Positions 7,844 through 17,667 are shown, counted from the stretch's first letter. The stretch is DNA of 64,000 bases from Yinghuangia aomiensis (GCF_039542225.1 NZ_BAABHS010000003.1:1-64000), one strand, 5' to 3'. The notes: generated from the letters alone by a model not told the origin. Numbers and translations are program-made.

Positions 7844-10224
7844 TCCGTGCCCGGGCCGGCGCGGGACGCGCGGCCGCAATACTGCTCGCCGTCCTCGTGC
7901 TGGCCGGTCTGGTGACCGTGCTGCCGGGGGCTCCCCGCGCGGGTGCCGCCGAGTCGGGCGCCATCGACGTGGCGCCCACGAACCTGTCGTCGTCGGTGCT
8001 CACGTCCGCCAAGGGCGGGCCGCTGGTCGTCGGGTTCGATCTGGCCAACACGACCGGGCGCGATCTCGACCAGGTGACCGTGCGCGTGCGCATGAGCCAG
8101 CCGCTGACCCTTCGCGGGCAGCTCGCCAACGAGAAGGCGCAGGGGGCGCCGCTGGCCGACAAGGAAGCGTCGTTCAGCGTGTCCCGGTTGGCCGCGGGCC
8201 AGCGCGCGTCGGGCCAGGTGAAGATCAACCTGGACAAGGTGTCCCTGCCGTCGAGCAACGCTGTGTACGCGTTCACTCTGGAAGCATCCGCCGGCGGCGA
8301 TTCCGCCGGTTCGGCGCGCGTGCTCGTGCCGTGGATGCCGAACGCCCAGAGCAAGAACAAGACCCAGCTCGGCGTCCTGTGGCCGCTGGTCGACCAGCCG
8401 CGCCGGGACGGCACCACCATCCCCGACGACCATCAGACGCCGGTCTTCGAGGACGACGGCCTCACCGCCGAACTGGCGGACAAGGGCCGCCTCGACCGCT
8501 TGGTCGCGGCCGGCGACAAGCTCGGCGACAAGCTCACCTGGGTCGTCGACCCGGACCTGCTCGACACCGCCGCCGCCATGCAGCGCGGCTACCGGGTCGC
8601 GCCGCCGCCCTCCGCGGAGAGCACGACCGACCGCGACGCCCGCAACGACCGCAAGAGCGGCGACAAGAACGGCCAGGCGACGCCCGGCACCGGCGACGGC
8701 GACACCGGGGCGGAGTCCCTGGCGAACCCGCGCACCGAGGACACCACGACGCCGGGCACCGGCGGGCCGACCGCGGGGACCTGGCTCGACCGCCTCCGGG
8801 CCGCGACCGCCCAGGGCACCGTCGTCGCGCTGCCCTACTCCGACACCGACGTCGCGACGGTCGCCCACGCCCCCGCCACCGCGGGCACCGACCTGTCCGC
8901 CGAACTCTCCGGGGCCATCGCGCAGGGCGGCGCCGCCGCGCAGCGCGTGCTCAACCGGCCGGTGCGCACCAACCTGATGTGGCCGATCGAAGGCGGCGTC
9001 GACCCGTCGATCGTCGCGCTCGCGAAGGCGTCCGGCGCGTCGATGCTGGTGGCCTCCGGCAGCGGCATGCCGACGAAGAAGTCGCTCAACTACACGCCTT
9101 CCGCGCGCGCCGAGGTCGGCCCGCAGCTCGACGCGATCGTCACCGACCCGCGCATCGACGCGCTGCTCGCCCAGGACGCGTCGGCGCCCGGTCGCAAGCT
9201 CGAGATCCAGCAGCAGCTGATCGCCGAGCTGTTCGCCATCACGATGGAGGACCCGACCCGGCAGCGGACGCTGCTCATCGCGCCGCCGCGGAACATGTCG
9301 GCGGACCTCGGCGAGGTCCTCGCGCAGGCCGTCACCACGGCCACCACGGCCGCGGCGTGGGCCGACATCGCCTCCCTCGACAGCGTCGCGCAGTCCGCGC
9401 TCGGCGAGGAGCGCACGGTCAAGCCGTACCCGCAGGAGCTGAGCCGGACCGAGCCGAGCCCGCGGTATCTCAAGACCATCCCGGAACTCCAGCAGTCGCT
9501 GGCCACGTTCGCGGCGATCCTCACCAAGCCCGAGCGGGTCACCGGCCCGTACACGCCGGCGGTGTTCGGCACGCTGTCCACCGCGTGGCGGGCGCCCGGC
9601 CTGGACGCCGAAGCGTTCCGCCTCGACGTCGCGCGCAGCCTCCGGGTCCTCGAACAGCTCGTCTATATCGCGCCGAAGTCAGGCGTCACCTTGTCCGGCG
9701 ACAAGGGCAAAATCCCGGTCACCGTGGTGAACCGGCTCACCCAGCCGATCTCCATCCGCGTCGAGGTGACCTCGCGCCAGCCCAACCGGCTGAGCCTGAC
9801 CCAGGCCGAAGCGGTGACGATCGAACCGGGCCGCACGCGCGCGATCGAGGTCGAGGCGGAGTCCGCGGCCAACGGCAAGGTGCTCGTCGACGCCCGGCTG
9901 CTGACCCCGGACGGCAGCGGTGCCTTCGGGCCGGGACAGACGTTCTACGTCAACACCACCAGCATTGACGGCATCACGTTGGGCATCATTGGAGTCATCG
10001 CCGCGCTGCTGCTCCTGTTCTCGCTCCGGGCGTACCTCCGCAGGCGGAGGTCCGGGTCGGGACGGGACGAGGGCGAGGAGCATCATAAGGACGACGGCGA
10101 CGACGGTCCGGAGGGCGGACCGGGCACGGCCGGGCATCCGCAGGACGACGGGGCGCATCACCGGGGGGACACGACGGGGCACACGAGCTGGGATCGGCCG
10201 GGAGACCATCACGCACCGGCTTGA
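7840..10224 (+). CDS. DUF6049 family exported protein
   Basis: 794 residues. A signal peptide or anchor (about 8-36, AAAILLAVLVLAGLVTVLPGAPRAGA) precedes a large extracytoplasmic region that begins with a beta-rich domain (DVAPTNLSSSVLT). A single membrane helix follows near 711-732 (GIIGVIAALLLLFSLRAYLRR), then a hydrophilic Asp/Gly/His-rich cytoplasmic tail. Proteins of this family sit between the NUDIX gene and murJ in most actinobacteria (the Rv3909-type gene of mycobacteria), so a role in envelope assembly beside the MurJ flippase is inferred. The GTG at 7840 overlaps the NUDIX stop. Residues about 265-315 are a low-complexity Asp/Gly/Thr linker. Confidence 0.8.
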   Translation: MIRARAGAGRAAAILLAVLVLAGLVTVLPGAPRAGAAESGAIDVAPTNLSSSVLTSAKGGPLVVGFDLANTTGRDLDQVTVRVRMSQPLTLRGQLANEKAQGAPLADKEASFSVSRLAAGQRASGQVKINLDKVSLPSSNAVYAFTLEASAGGDSAGSARVLVPWMPNAQSKNKTQLGVLWPLVDQPRRDGTTIPDDHQTPVFEDDGLTAELADKGRLDRLVAAGDKLGDKLTWVVDPDLLDTAAAMQRGYRVAPPPSAESTTDRDARNDRKSGDKNGQATPGTGDGDTGAESLANPRTEDTTTPGTGGPTAGTWLDRLRAATAQGTVVALPYSDTDVATVAHAPATAGTDLSAELSGAIAQGGAAAQRVLNRPVRTNLMWPIEGGVDPSIVALAKASGASMLVASGSGMPTKKSLNYTPSARAEVGPQLDAIVTDPRIDALLAQDASAPGRKLEIQQQLIAELFAITMEDPTRQRTLLIAPPRNMSADLGEVLAQAVTTATTAAAWADIASLDSVAQSALGEERTVKPYPQELSRTEPSPRYLKTIPELQQSLATFAAILTKPERVTGPYTPAVFGTLSTAWRAPGLDAEAFRLDVARSLRVLEQLVYIAPKSGVTLSGDKGKIPVTVVNRLTQPISIRVEVTSRQPNRLSLTQAEAVTIEPGRTRAIEVEAESAANGKVLVDARLLTPDGSGAFGPGQTFYVNTTSIDGITLGIIGVIAALLLLFSLRAYLRRRRSGSGRDEGEEHHKDDGDDGPEGGPGTAGHPQDDGAHHRGDTTGHTSWDRPGDHHAPA

Positions 10225-10263
10225 CCGAATATGCGCCATATTTTCGCGTTCTGGCACAATATC

Positions 10264-10284
10264 CGCGAACATACCCGCGAACAT
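10264..10284. repeat. Direct repeat CGCGAACAT x2 upstream of murJ
   Basis: Two copies of CGCGAACAT, 12 bp apart, lie in the A/T-richer 159-bp gap before murJ. An inverted repeat (GGGACC and GGTCCC arms, about 10292-10315) follows. The position fits a promoter or operator, but no factor is known to me. Confidence 0.3.
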
Positions 10285-10383
10285 GTGGCGTCGGGACCAC
10301 CGCTTGCCGGGTCCCGAATGAGAAAGTGGGCACCTGGAGCCGACTGACGACCTACTGACGTGGAAGACGAGGACCTGGCCCGT

Positions 10384-12987
10384 ATGAACGACCGGAGCGA
10401 CGAACGGCAGCCGTACGGCGGCGCCACGGACGACCCCGGCGACGGGCGCGACCCCTATCTGACACCGCATCAGGACCCGTACGCGGCCCAGTACGGCCAA
10501 CCGGTCCAGCCCGGGCAGCACTATTCCGACCCGGCCCACGAGTACGCCCCCTACGCCCAGCCCCCCGCCGCGCAGACCGGCGGCGACCCGTGGTTCCGCG
10601 ACGACGACGGCAGCGGCGGCGCGGGCCTGGACGGCGCGTTCTCCCCCACTCCGCAGGCCCCGCCCGTCGACCCGGGCTACGGGCAGCAGCAGTACGGCCA
10701 GTACCAGCAGGCCCAGGCGTACGGCGACCCGCAGCAGGGCGGCCAGTACCCGCAGGGCGGGCAGTACACCGACCCGTACGCGCAGCCCGACGACGGGCAG
10801 CACTACGGCTCCCAGGTCCCCTACGGCCAGAGCGGCGCCCAGGTGCCGCCCCCGTACGCGCCCGAGCAGCAGCAGTACGCCCCCGAACAGCAGCAGTACG
10901 GGAATCAGCAGGCCCAGCACGGTCACCAGCAGAACCCGGGCTACGGCGGCCACTCCGGCTACGACCAGCCCGGCGCCGTCCAGGCCTACCGCGAGCCCGA
11001 GCCCCAGCAGCCCCAGCCGGGCGGCCGCGGCTCCGGTTCGGGTTCCGGCGGCTACGGCGGCGGCTGGGGCGACTACGACCGCCCCGGCGGCTGGCTCATG
11101 GACCAGACGCTCACCGGCATCCACCTCGGACTCACCGGTGAAATCGGCATGCCCACGTACACCGAGGCGTACCAGCGGTACGAAAGCCGCCAGCGCGCCG
11201 AAGCCGAAGCGGCCGCCGCGGCCGCCGTCTCGGTCGCCGAACCCGACCTGGCGCCGCTCCCCGGCCCCTCGCAGTCGCCCGTCTACCGGCTCCCCGGCAG
11301 CGGCGCCGAAGAGCGCATGGCCGGCATCCCGGTCGGCGGCAAGAAGGGCGGCAAGCTCTCCGGGATGATGCGGTCCAGCGCCCTCATGGCGTCGGGCACG
11401 ATCGTCTCCCGCATCACCGGCTTCGTCCGCAGCCTCGTCATCGCGGCGGCCCTGGGCACGGCCGTGTTCGCCAACACGTACAACGTGGCGAACACGATCC
11501 CCACGATGCTCTACATCCTCGTCGGCGGCGGCGCGCTCAACGCCGTCTTCGTCCCGCAGCTCGTCCGCTCCATGCGCAACGACGACGACGGCGGCGAGGC
11601 CTACGCCAACCGGCTCCTCACCCTGGTGATGACCGGCCTGCTGGCCCTCACCGGCATCGCGGTGATCGCCGCCCCGTGGCTGATCCGCATCATGGCCAAC
11701 TCGCTGGCCAAGCAGGACGCCGAGTTCGAACTGGCCACCACGTTCGCGCGCTACTGCCTGCCCATCATCTTCTTCATGGGCCTGCACGTGATGTTCGGGC
11801 AGATCCTCAACGCCCGCGAACGCTACGGCCCGATGATGTGGACCCCGGTCCTCAACAACATCGTCATCATCATCACCTTCAGCCTCTACATCTGGGTCGC
11901 GGGCACGCAGAACAGCTCCGGGATGACCGCCTCGCGCATCACCCCGGACGAGGCCCGGCTGCTCGGCATCGGCACCCTGCTCGGCATGGTCGTGCAGTCG
12001 CTGGCGATGGTCCCGTACCTGAGAGCCGCCCGCTTCCACTTCCGGCCGCGCTTCGACTGGCGCGGGCACGGCCTCGGCAAGGCCGCGGGCCTGGCCAAGT
12101 GGACCTTCCTGTTCGTCCTCGCCAACCAGGCCGGGTACCTCGTGGTCACCCAGCTCGGCAACGCGATCGACAGCAACGCGCAGACCGAAGGCATCACGTA
12201 CGGCGTCGGCTTCTCCGCTTACAGCAACGCCCTGCTGGTGTGGCAGTTCCCGCAGGCGGTGATCACCGTCTCGGTCATGGCGGCGATGCTCCCGCGCATG
12301 TCGCGCGCCGCCGCGGACAACGACGCCGCATCGGTGCGCGACGACATCTCGGCGGGTCTGCGGCTCTCCGGCGTCGCGATCATCCCGTGCGCGGTGCTGT
12401 TCGTGGCGCTCGGCCGCGACATCGGCGGCCTGCTCTTCGCCCCGACCGGCGAGGACAGCGCGCACTGGATCGGCTACATGCTCGCCGCGCTGGGCCTCGG
12501 CCTCATCCCCTATGCGGCCCAGTACGTCCTGCTGCGCGGCTTCTACGTCTACGAGGACACGCGCACGCCGTTCCTCAACACCGTGTGGGTCGCCGCCTCC
12601 AACGCCGCCCTCGTCGGCCTCGCCTACATCGCGCTGCCGACCAAGTGGGCGGGCGTCGGCATGGCCGGCGCCTACGGCGCCGCCTACGTCATCGGCGTCT
12701 TCCTGGCCGCCGGCCGGCTCAAGAAGCGGCTCGGCGACCTCGACGGGCCCCGTGTCACCCGCACCTACACCCGGCTCTTCGTGGCCGCGGGCATCGGCGG
12801 CGCGGCGGCGTTCGCGGTCGCCCGCGTCGCGACGGGGGCGCTCGGCAGCGGCTTCGGCGGCTCGCTCGCCGCGGTACTCGGCGGCACCGTCGTGATGTTC
12901 GGTGTGTTCTTCGTCGCGGCCAGCAAGATGCGGATCGAGGAGATGTCCGCGATGACCGGAATGGTGAAGGGCCGCCTCGGCCGCTGA
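10384..12987 (+). CDS. murJ: Lipid II flippase MurJ (MviN family)
   Basis: 867 residues. About 325 N-terminal residues form a cytoplasmic Gln/Tyr/Pro/Gly-rich tail, as is usual in streptomycetes. The polytopic core follows: MMRSSALMASGTIVSRITGF with the conserved Arg, the NTYNVANTIPTMLYILVGGGALNAVFVPQ region, and about 14 membrane helices. MurJ moves lipid II across the membrane for peptidoglycan synthesis. Unlike mycobacterial MviN, the pseudokinase is not fused to this protein but encoded by the next gene. I chose the ATG at 10384 (GACGAGGACC upstream). A GTG at 10360 in the same frame is an alternative. Confidence 0.92.
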   Translation: MNDRSDERQPYGGATDDPGDGRDPYLTPHQDPYAAQYGQPVQPGQHYSDPAHEYAPYAQPPAAQTGGDPWFRDDDGSGGAGLDGAFSPTPQAPPVDPGYGQQQYGQYQQAQAYGDPQQGGQYPQGGQYTDPYAQPDDGQHYGSQVPYGQSGAQVPPPYAPEQQQYAPEQQQYGNQQAQHGHQQNPGYGGHSGYDQPGAVQAYREPEPQQPQPGGRGSGSGSGGYGGGWGDYDRPGGWLMDQTLTGIHLGLTGEIGMPTYTEAYQRYESRQRAEAEAAAAAAVSVAEPDLAPLPGPSQSPVYRLPGSGAEERMAGIPVGGKKGGKLSGMMRSSALMASGTIVSRITGFVRSLVIAAALGTAVFANTYNVANTIPTMLYILVGGGALNAVFVPQLVRSMRNDDDGGEAYANRLLTLVMTGLLALTGIAVIAAPWLIRIMANSLAKQDAEFELATTFARYCLPIIFFMGLHVMFGQILNARERYGPMMWTPVLNNIVIIITFSLYIWVAGTQNSSGMTASRITPDEARLLGIGTLLGMVVQSLAMVPYLRAARFHFRPRFDWRGHGLGKAAGLAKWTFLFVLANQAGYLVVTQLGNAIDSNAQTEGITYGVGFSAYSNALLVWQFPQAVITVSVMAAMLPRMSRAAADNDAASVRDDISAGLRLSGVAIIPCAVLFVALGRDIGGLLFAPTGEDSAHWIGYMLAALGLGLIPYAAQYVLLRGFYVYEDTRTPFLNTVWVAASNAALVGLAYIALPTKWAGVGMAGAYGAAYVIGVFLAAGRLKKRLGDLDGPRVTRTYTRLFVAAGIGGAAAFAVARVATGALGSGFGGSLAAVLGGTVVMFGVFFVAASKMRIEEMSAMTGMVKGRLGR

Positions 12988-13027
12988 CCCCCGCAGCGGG
13001 CCGCACAAGCCCCGAAGTGACCGGGAA

Positions 13028-13044
13028 GTGATCGTGATGATCAC
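13028..13044. promoter_or_regulatory. Inverted repeat in the murJ-pseudokinase gap
   Basis: GTGATC and GATCAC arms surround GTGAT, 40 bp after murJ. The rest of the 376-bp gap (12988-13363) holds a TTGACG hexamer at 13105 with no good -10 partner, and no gene. Confidence 0.3.
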
Positions 13045-13363
13045 CAATCGTGGCCCACAATGCCTGTGTCAGATGAGACGATAGTTGTCACAAGTGGCAT
13101 CGTTTTGACGCGGCGTCCCGTGCAAAATCAGCCACATCACGGTTCCAACGCGCGTTTTTCCGTGTCATGGATCACGATGGGGCGTACGGATGGTGCCCGC
13201 CGGCGCATCGGGGTAGGAGAGCCCGGGACGCCGGACGGTCCAACCACAACGGCGGGAGCAACCGGTTGCCCCCGTCGCGAGTCGTATCAAGTGGCGGGCG
13301 TGCTCCGGGGTCATCAGGCGCCGCTCGTACGATGGGGCGGGCTATGAGGAGGGTGAGGATACG

Positions 13364-15409
13364 GTGACGGACCGGACCGCAGGCTCCGTCAACCTGGTCG
13401 AGGACGGTCCGTCCGAGGCCGCCGACACCACCAAGACCTCCGATACCGGGGGCCCGTCCGCGGGCCGCAAGCCCACCGACCCGAAGGCTTCCCAAGTCGC
13501 GATCGAGACGATGCCCATGAGCACCCTCGACGAAGACGACATCGACGGCGAACTCGACGGTGGAACCGACGGCGTGGCCGACGGCACCGCGAAGTCCGGT
13601 GGCGCGCCCGATACTCGGCGTACCGGCACACCCAAGTCGAACAGCGCGTCGAACACTTCGAACGGTTCCGCGCCGACGAACGGCAGCGCCGCCTCGGCGC
13701 CCGGGAAGTCCCCCGCCGAACCCGCGGCCTCGCCCGCCGCCGAAGGCGGTTCGGCCGACGCCGCGGAGGAAACCGGAGGGCCGGCCTCCGGACCGGGGAA
13801 GTCCGACGAGCCGAAGGGCCGTTCACTCGGCGACATCACCCGCGGCACCCGGCTCGCGGACCGCTACCGCCTTGAGGACAAGCTCAGTTCGCACGGCAAG
13901 AGCGCCACGTGGCGCGCCGTCGACGAGAAGCTGCGCCGCGCGGTCGGCGTCCACATCGTCGTCGCGGGCAGCGAGTACGCGCGCAGCGTGATGGCCGCCG
14001 CGCGCGCCGCCGCGCTGGTGGGCGACCCGCGGTTCGTGCAGGTGCTGGACGCCGCCGAGGAAGACGGCCTGGTCTACGTCGTCAAGGAATGGCTGCCGGA
14101 CGCCGACAACCTCGCGACACTGCTGGCCACCAACCCGCTGCCGCCGCACGAGGCGTACGAGATGACCCGGTCGGTCGCCGACGCCATGGCGGTCGCGCAC
14201 CGGGCCGGGCTGTCGCACTTGCGCCTCGACCCGGACAACGTGCTGCGGATGCACACCGGGCAGTACAAGATCGTCGGCCTGTCGGTGGAAGCGGCGCTGT
14301 ACGGCCACGACACCACCGACGCGGCACGTGACGACACGCGGGCGATCGGCTCGCTGCTGTACGCGTGCCTGGCCCGGCGGTGGCCGGACAGCGAGGCGTA
14401 CGGCCTCGCGCAGGCGCCCCGCGCAGGCGGCAAGCTGTGCAGCCCCGGCCAGGTCAAGGCCAACGTGCACAAGCCGCTCGAAACGATCGCGATGCGGGCA
14501 CTCGGCCACGAGGTCAAGCACCAGGCCCCGTTCGAGGCACCCGAGGACGTCGTCGCGGCGCTCGCCGCGATACCCCCGATCCTGCCGCCCGAGCCGGAAC
14601 CGCCGGTCAGCGCGGCGGGAGCGGACTTCGACGACGAGTACACCCCGACCGCGGTGCTGTCCCCGCACGGCGGCTTCACCAGCGGCCCGCCGCCGGCCGT
14701 CCGGCGCCCGGTGCCGGCCGGTCCGCCGCCCGCGCTCGGCGGCGGATTCGGCGGCGCGGTGAAGGTGATCGTGTCGCTGGTCGTGCTGGTCGCGGTGGTG
14801 TTGGCGACGTGGCAGATCGCGGTGCACTTCAATGCGCAGAAGGACGACGATCCGAAGGCGTCGCCGTCGGGGTCCCCGTCGGCACCGCAGGCGCCCGCAG
14901 CACCGCAGAAGCCGACGACGTTGAACATCGTCGGCGCCAAGGAGCTGAACGTCGACAAGAACGGCAGCCCGGCCAGCGCCCAGAACACCGACGACATCGC
15001 CAAGTCCTTCGACGGCGACCCGACGACGTTCTGGCGTACCAGCACGTTCTACGACGGTCCGCCGATGAAGCTCCGCGACGGGCTGGGCATCGTCTACGAC
15101 CTGGGCTCGGAGCAGGAATTGCGGACCGCGCACGTCAAGCTGATGGCGGGCGGGAACTACACCGAGGTCGAGTTGCGCGCGGCGCCGGCCGGCGCCGGGG
15201 GCTCCCCGTCCTCGCTGTCCGCATTCACCACCCTGCAGAAGCAGAAGACCTCGGACACAGACCTGGACTTCACGCTCGACCAGCCGGTCAAGGCGCGGTA
15301 CGTCCTGGTCTGGATCACCGCGATGCCGCACCGCACGACCAACAGGGCAATCGGCGTCTACGAACCGGGTTACCAGGACAGCATCGCGGAAGTCTCGTTC
15401 ACCAGCTGA
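13364..15409 (+). CDS. MurJ-associated membrane pseudokinase with C-terminal discoidin-like domain
   Basis: 681 residues: an acidic/Ser-rich N-terminus (1-150), a protein-kinase fold (about 156-405), one membrane helix (about 466-490), and an exported beta-sandwich domain (about 520-681, FDGDPTTFWRTSTFYDGPP) like F5/8 type C or NPCBM modules. The kinase core is degenerate. There is no glycine-rich loop (KLSSHGKSATW), the HRD motif is replaced by HLRLDPDNV, and no DFG is seen (KIVGLSV), so it is probably catalytically dead. The mycobacterial MviN carries the same pseudokinase/beta-sandwich arrangement as a fusion. There, phosphorylation by PknB recruits an FHA protein. The GTG at 13364 has a GAGGAGGGTGAGGA ribosome-binding site. 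Confidence 0.85.
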   Translation: MTDRTAGSVNLVEDGPSEAADTTKTSDTGGPSAGRKPTDPKASQVAIETMPMSTLDEDDIDGELDGGTDGVADGTAKSGGAPDTRRTGTPKSNSASNTSNGSAPTNGSAASAPGKSPAEPAASPAAEGGSADAAEETGGPASGPGKSDEPKGRSLGDITRGTRLADRYRLEDKLSSHGKSATWRAVDEKLRRAVGVHIVVAGSEYARSVMAAARAAALVGDPRFVQVLDAAEEDGLVYVVKEWLPDADNLATLLATNPLPPHEAYEMTRSVADAMAVAHRAGLSHLRLDPDNVLRMHTGQYKIVGLSVEAALYGHDTTDAARDDTRAIGSLLYACLARRWPDSEAYGLAQAPRAGGKLCSPGQVKANVHKPLETIAMRALGHEVKHQAPFEAPEDVVAALAAIPPILPPEPEPPVSAAGADFDDEYTPTAVLSPHGGFTSGPPPAVRRPVPAGPPPALGGGFGGAVKVIVSLVVLVAVVLATWQIAVHFNAQKDDDPKASPSGSPSAPQAPAAPQKPTTLNIVGAKELNVDKNGSPASAQNTDDIAKSFDGDPTTFWRTSTFYDGPPMKLRDGLGIVYDLGSEQELRTAHVKLMAGGNYTEVELRAAPAGAGGSPSSLSAFTTLQKQKTSDTDLDFTLDQPVKARYVLVWITAMPHRTTNRAIGVYEPGYQDSIAEVSFTS

Positions 15410-15474
15410 CCGGCTCACCCGTCGGGCGCCATGGCATGCCAGGATGACTCCCGGGAATTCCACGTCACCGGGGG

Positions 15475-16134
15475 GTGAGCTTGGGCATCGAGTCCGCGTA
15501 CGCCGAAGTCGGCGACGCCGAGCTGCTCGGGCTGCACGCCTCGGGCGACGCACACGCGTTCGGTGAACTGATACGCCGTCACCGCGACCGGCTGTGGAGC
15601 GTCGCGCTCCGCACCCTGGGCGACCGCGAGGAAGCCGCCGACGCCCTCCAGGACGCCCTGGTGTCCGCCTACCGGGCGGCAGGACGGTTCGAAGGCCGCT
15701 CGGCCGTCACGACGTGGCTGCACCGCATCGTGGTGAACGCCTGCCTCGACCTGGCCCGCCGCAAAGCGGTCCGGCCCGCGGTGCCGCTGCCCGACGACCT
15801 CGACCAGCGGCTGCCGTCCCCCGCCGGGGAAGACCCCGCGGTCCGCGGCGAGACCCGCGACACGCTCCTCTCCGCCTTGGCCACGCTGCCGGCCGAACAG
15901 CGCGCCGCGCTGGTCCTGGTGGACATGGAGGGTTACCCGGTCGACGAGGCCGCCCGCGTCCTCGACGTTCCGGTCGGCACCATCAAGAGCCGCTGCGCCC
16001 GCGGCCGCGCCCGGCTGCTGCCGCTGGTGCGCCATCTGCGCGACGGGAACCGGGTTCCCGGCCCGGCCGTCAGACCGACAGGCGACAGGGTCGCGCACCA
16101 CGACGGGCACAAGGACGGAGGTGTGACGCGATGA
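15475..16134 (+). CDS. sigM: ECF-type RNA polymerase sigma factor, SigM-like
   Basis: 219 residues. Region 2 (about 15-85: GDAHAFGELIRRHRDRLWSVALRTLGDREEAADALQDALVSAYR, given here only to mark its extent by residues 25-68) and region 4 (about 120-175) are both intact. The region 4 helix-turn-helix, VDEAARVLDVPVGTIKSRCARGR in essence, ends with the SRCARGRARL motif typical of ECF factors. Its ATGA overlap with the next gene, an anti-sigma factor, and its place between the murJ block and trxBA match SigM of Streptomyces and Mycobacterium. The start is GTG at 15475 or TTG at 15481. Neither has an ideal ribosome-binding site. Confidence 0.88.
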   Translation: MSLGIESAYAEVGDAELLGLHASGDAHAFGELIRRHRDRLWSVALRTLGDREEAADALQDALVSAYRAAGRFEGRSAVTTWLHRIVVNACLDLARRKAVRPAVPLPDDLDQRLPSPAGEDPAVRGETRDTLLSALATLPAEQRAALVLVDMEGYPVDEAARVLDVPVGTIKSRCARGRARLLPLVRHLRDGNRVPGPAVRPTGDRVAHHDGHKDGGVTR

Positions 16135-17501
16135 CCGCGGAGAACCGCGTGGTCGGCCCGGACGGGCACGTCGACGTCGACTTCCTCGCCGATTTCGCCG
16201 AGGGTCTGCTGTCCGGTGCGGACGCCGCCACGGCCGAGGCGCACATCGCCACCTGCGCGGACTGCCGCGCCACCTTCGACGCGCTCGCGGAAGTCCGCAC
16301 GCTGCTGGCCGGCCATCCGGCCGAGCCGATGCCCGCCGACGTCTACGCGTCGATCCAGGACGCACTCGCGGACGCCGCCGCGGCGGACGCGCTGCTCGCC
16401 GAAACCGGCTTCCGACCCGCCGCGGCCGCACCGGCCTTCCCGGCCGACCACGCGGATGCCGACCCGGACTGGGCGGACTTCGCCGCCGCGCGCCGGGCAC
16501 GGGCCGTCCCGACGGCACCGATCGTGCCCACCCCGGCACCCGCAGCTCCTTCGGCTCCGCCGGTGCCGCAGCCTCCGGCCGACGACGACAACGGCGCCAC
16601 GCGGTTCCTCGGCGCGGCCCCCGCGCCGCATGCCGCGCCACCGGCGCCCCGCAACGCCGCCGACCCCACGCAGGTGCTCGGTGCGGCGCCGGGCGGGCCC
16701 GGCTCGGGCCGCCCGGGCAGCTCCGGCAGTGCGGGAGCCGAGGACGCCACGCGGGTCATCGGAGCCGGCGACGTGCACCCGTTCGGAGTCGCCGCGGTCC
16801 CGCCGATGCAGCCGCCCCGGCCGCCGATGCCGGCCCCGGGCAGTGTCCCCGGCGGCGGGCAAGTGGTCGCCCTGGACAGCGCACGCCGCCGCAAGCGCCG
16901 CTACGTGCTGCTCGCCGCGGCCGCCGCCGGCGTCGTGCTGGTCGGTGTGGGCGCGGTCACCCTGCTCGGTTCGTCGTCCGACGACGGCAAGACCAACGCC
17001 GGCAACCAAGCGCCCATCGCCGCGCCGTCGCAATCGCGGGAGGCCGCCGCACCCGCACCCACCCGCGCCGGCGGCGGCCAACCCGGAGCAGGTACCGCGG
17101 CCGCACCGAACGCCCCGGCGAGCAGTCCCACCACACTGCCCGCCTACACACGCGCCGACCTGTCGACCCGGGTTTCCGCGATGCTCGACCGGCAGACGGC
17201 GGCGACCGGCGTGAAGCCGGGTGCCACCGCGTCGTCCGACCCCGGCCGCACCCAGCCCGGCCGCGAGACCCCGGTCACCCTGCCGGCCTGCGTGAGCGCA
17301 CAGTCCAGGCACGACAAGCCCCCGACCGCCGCGGAACTCGCCCGCTACGAAGGACGCACCGCATACGTGCTGGCCTACGCCGAACCGGGCAGGCGCAACG
17401 CCGAGGTGGTCGTCATCGACGCGGCCTGCGCCTTCGCGCGGCCCGGCAGCAGCGACCAGACGTCCGGCGTGCTGCTGGAGACCGTCGTCCAGGTGCGCTG
17501 A
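16131..17501 (+). CDS. Membrane anti-sigma factor with zinc-finger-like ZAS domain
   Basis: 456 residues, overlapping the sigma-factor stop by 4 nt. The N-terminal about 70 residues form an anti-sigma domain with the zinc-binding pattern HIATCADC (H-x3-C-x2-C). A long Pro/Ala-rich linker with two repeats containing DATRVIGAGD/DPTQVLGAAP follows. One membrane helix lies near 257-280 (YVLLAAAAAGVVLVGVGAVTLLG), and the rest is exported. The expected role is to hold SigM at the membrane until a redox or envelope signal releases it. This protein is much longer than mycobacterial RsmA, mainly because of its linker and exported domain. Confidence 0.85.
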   Translation: MTAENRVVGPDGHVDVDFLADFAEGLLSGADAATAEAHIATCADCRATFDALAEVRTLLAGHPAEPMPADVYASIQDALADAAAADALLAETGFRPAAAAPAFPADHADADPDWADFAAARRARAVPTAPIVPTPAPAAPSAPPVPQPPADDDNGATRFLGAAPAPHAAPPAPRNAADPTQVLGAAPGGPGSGRPGSSGSAGAEDATRVIGAGDVHPFGVAAVPPMQPPRPPMPAPGSVPGGGQVVALDSARRRKRRYVLLAAAAAGVVLVGVGAVTLLGSSSDDGKTNAGNQAPIAAPSQSREAAAPAPTRAGGGQPGAGTAAAPNAPASSPTTLPAYTRADLSTRVSAMLDRQTAATGVKPGATASSDPGRTQPGRETPVTLPACVSAQSRHDKPPTAAELARYEGRTAYVLAYAEPGRRNAEVVVIDAACAFARPGSSDQTSGVLLETVVQVR

Positions 17502-17532
17502 GCCGGCGGCGGGACCGCCGGTGGTCGGAGCG

Positions 17533-17558
17533 GGAATGGCGCGCACCTAGGATCGGTT
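17533..17558 (+). promoter_or_regulatory. SigR-type promoter of trxBA
   Basis: GGAAT, exactly 18 nt, then GTT. This is the consensus recognised by the thiol-oxidative-stress sigma factor SigR of Streptomyces, which is known to drive trxBA. It lies about 110 bp before trxB. Confidence 0.8.
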
Positions 17559-17667
17559 GAGCGGAACGTGCCGCCTGCCCGCCCGCCGGGGGGCGGCTGC
17601 GCAACCGCCGGCAACAGCCGTCCGAAACGGTCGGGCGGCTCGACGAGAAGCAGGGATGGGTCCCAGC

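Noticed and set aside
9679..13047. A 1122-codon open frame antisense to murJ
   Set aside because: It mirrors the third-position GC bias of murJ. Its His/Asp/Glu/Arg-rich composition is typical of shadow frames.
15428..15474. GGAATT...CGTC as an ECF promoter for sigM
   Set aside because: The two elements are only about 5 nt apart, far from the 15-17 nt spacing required.
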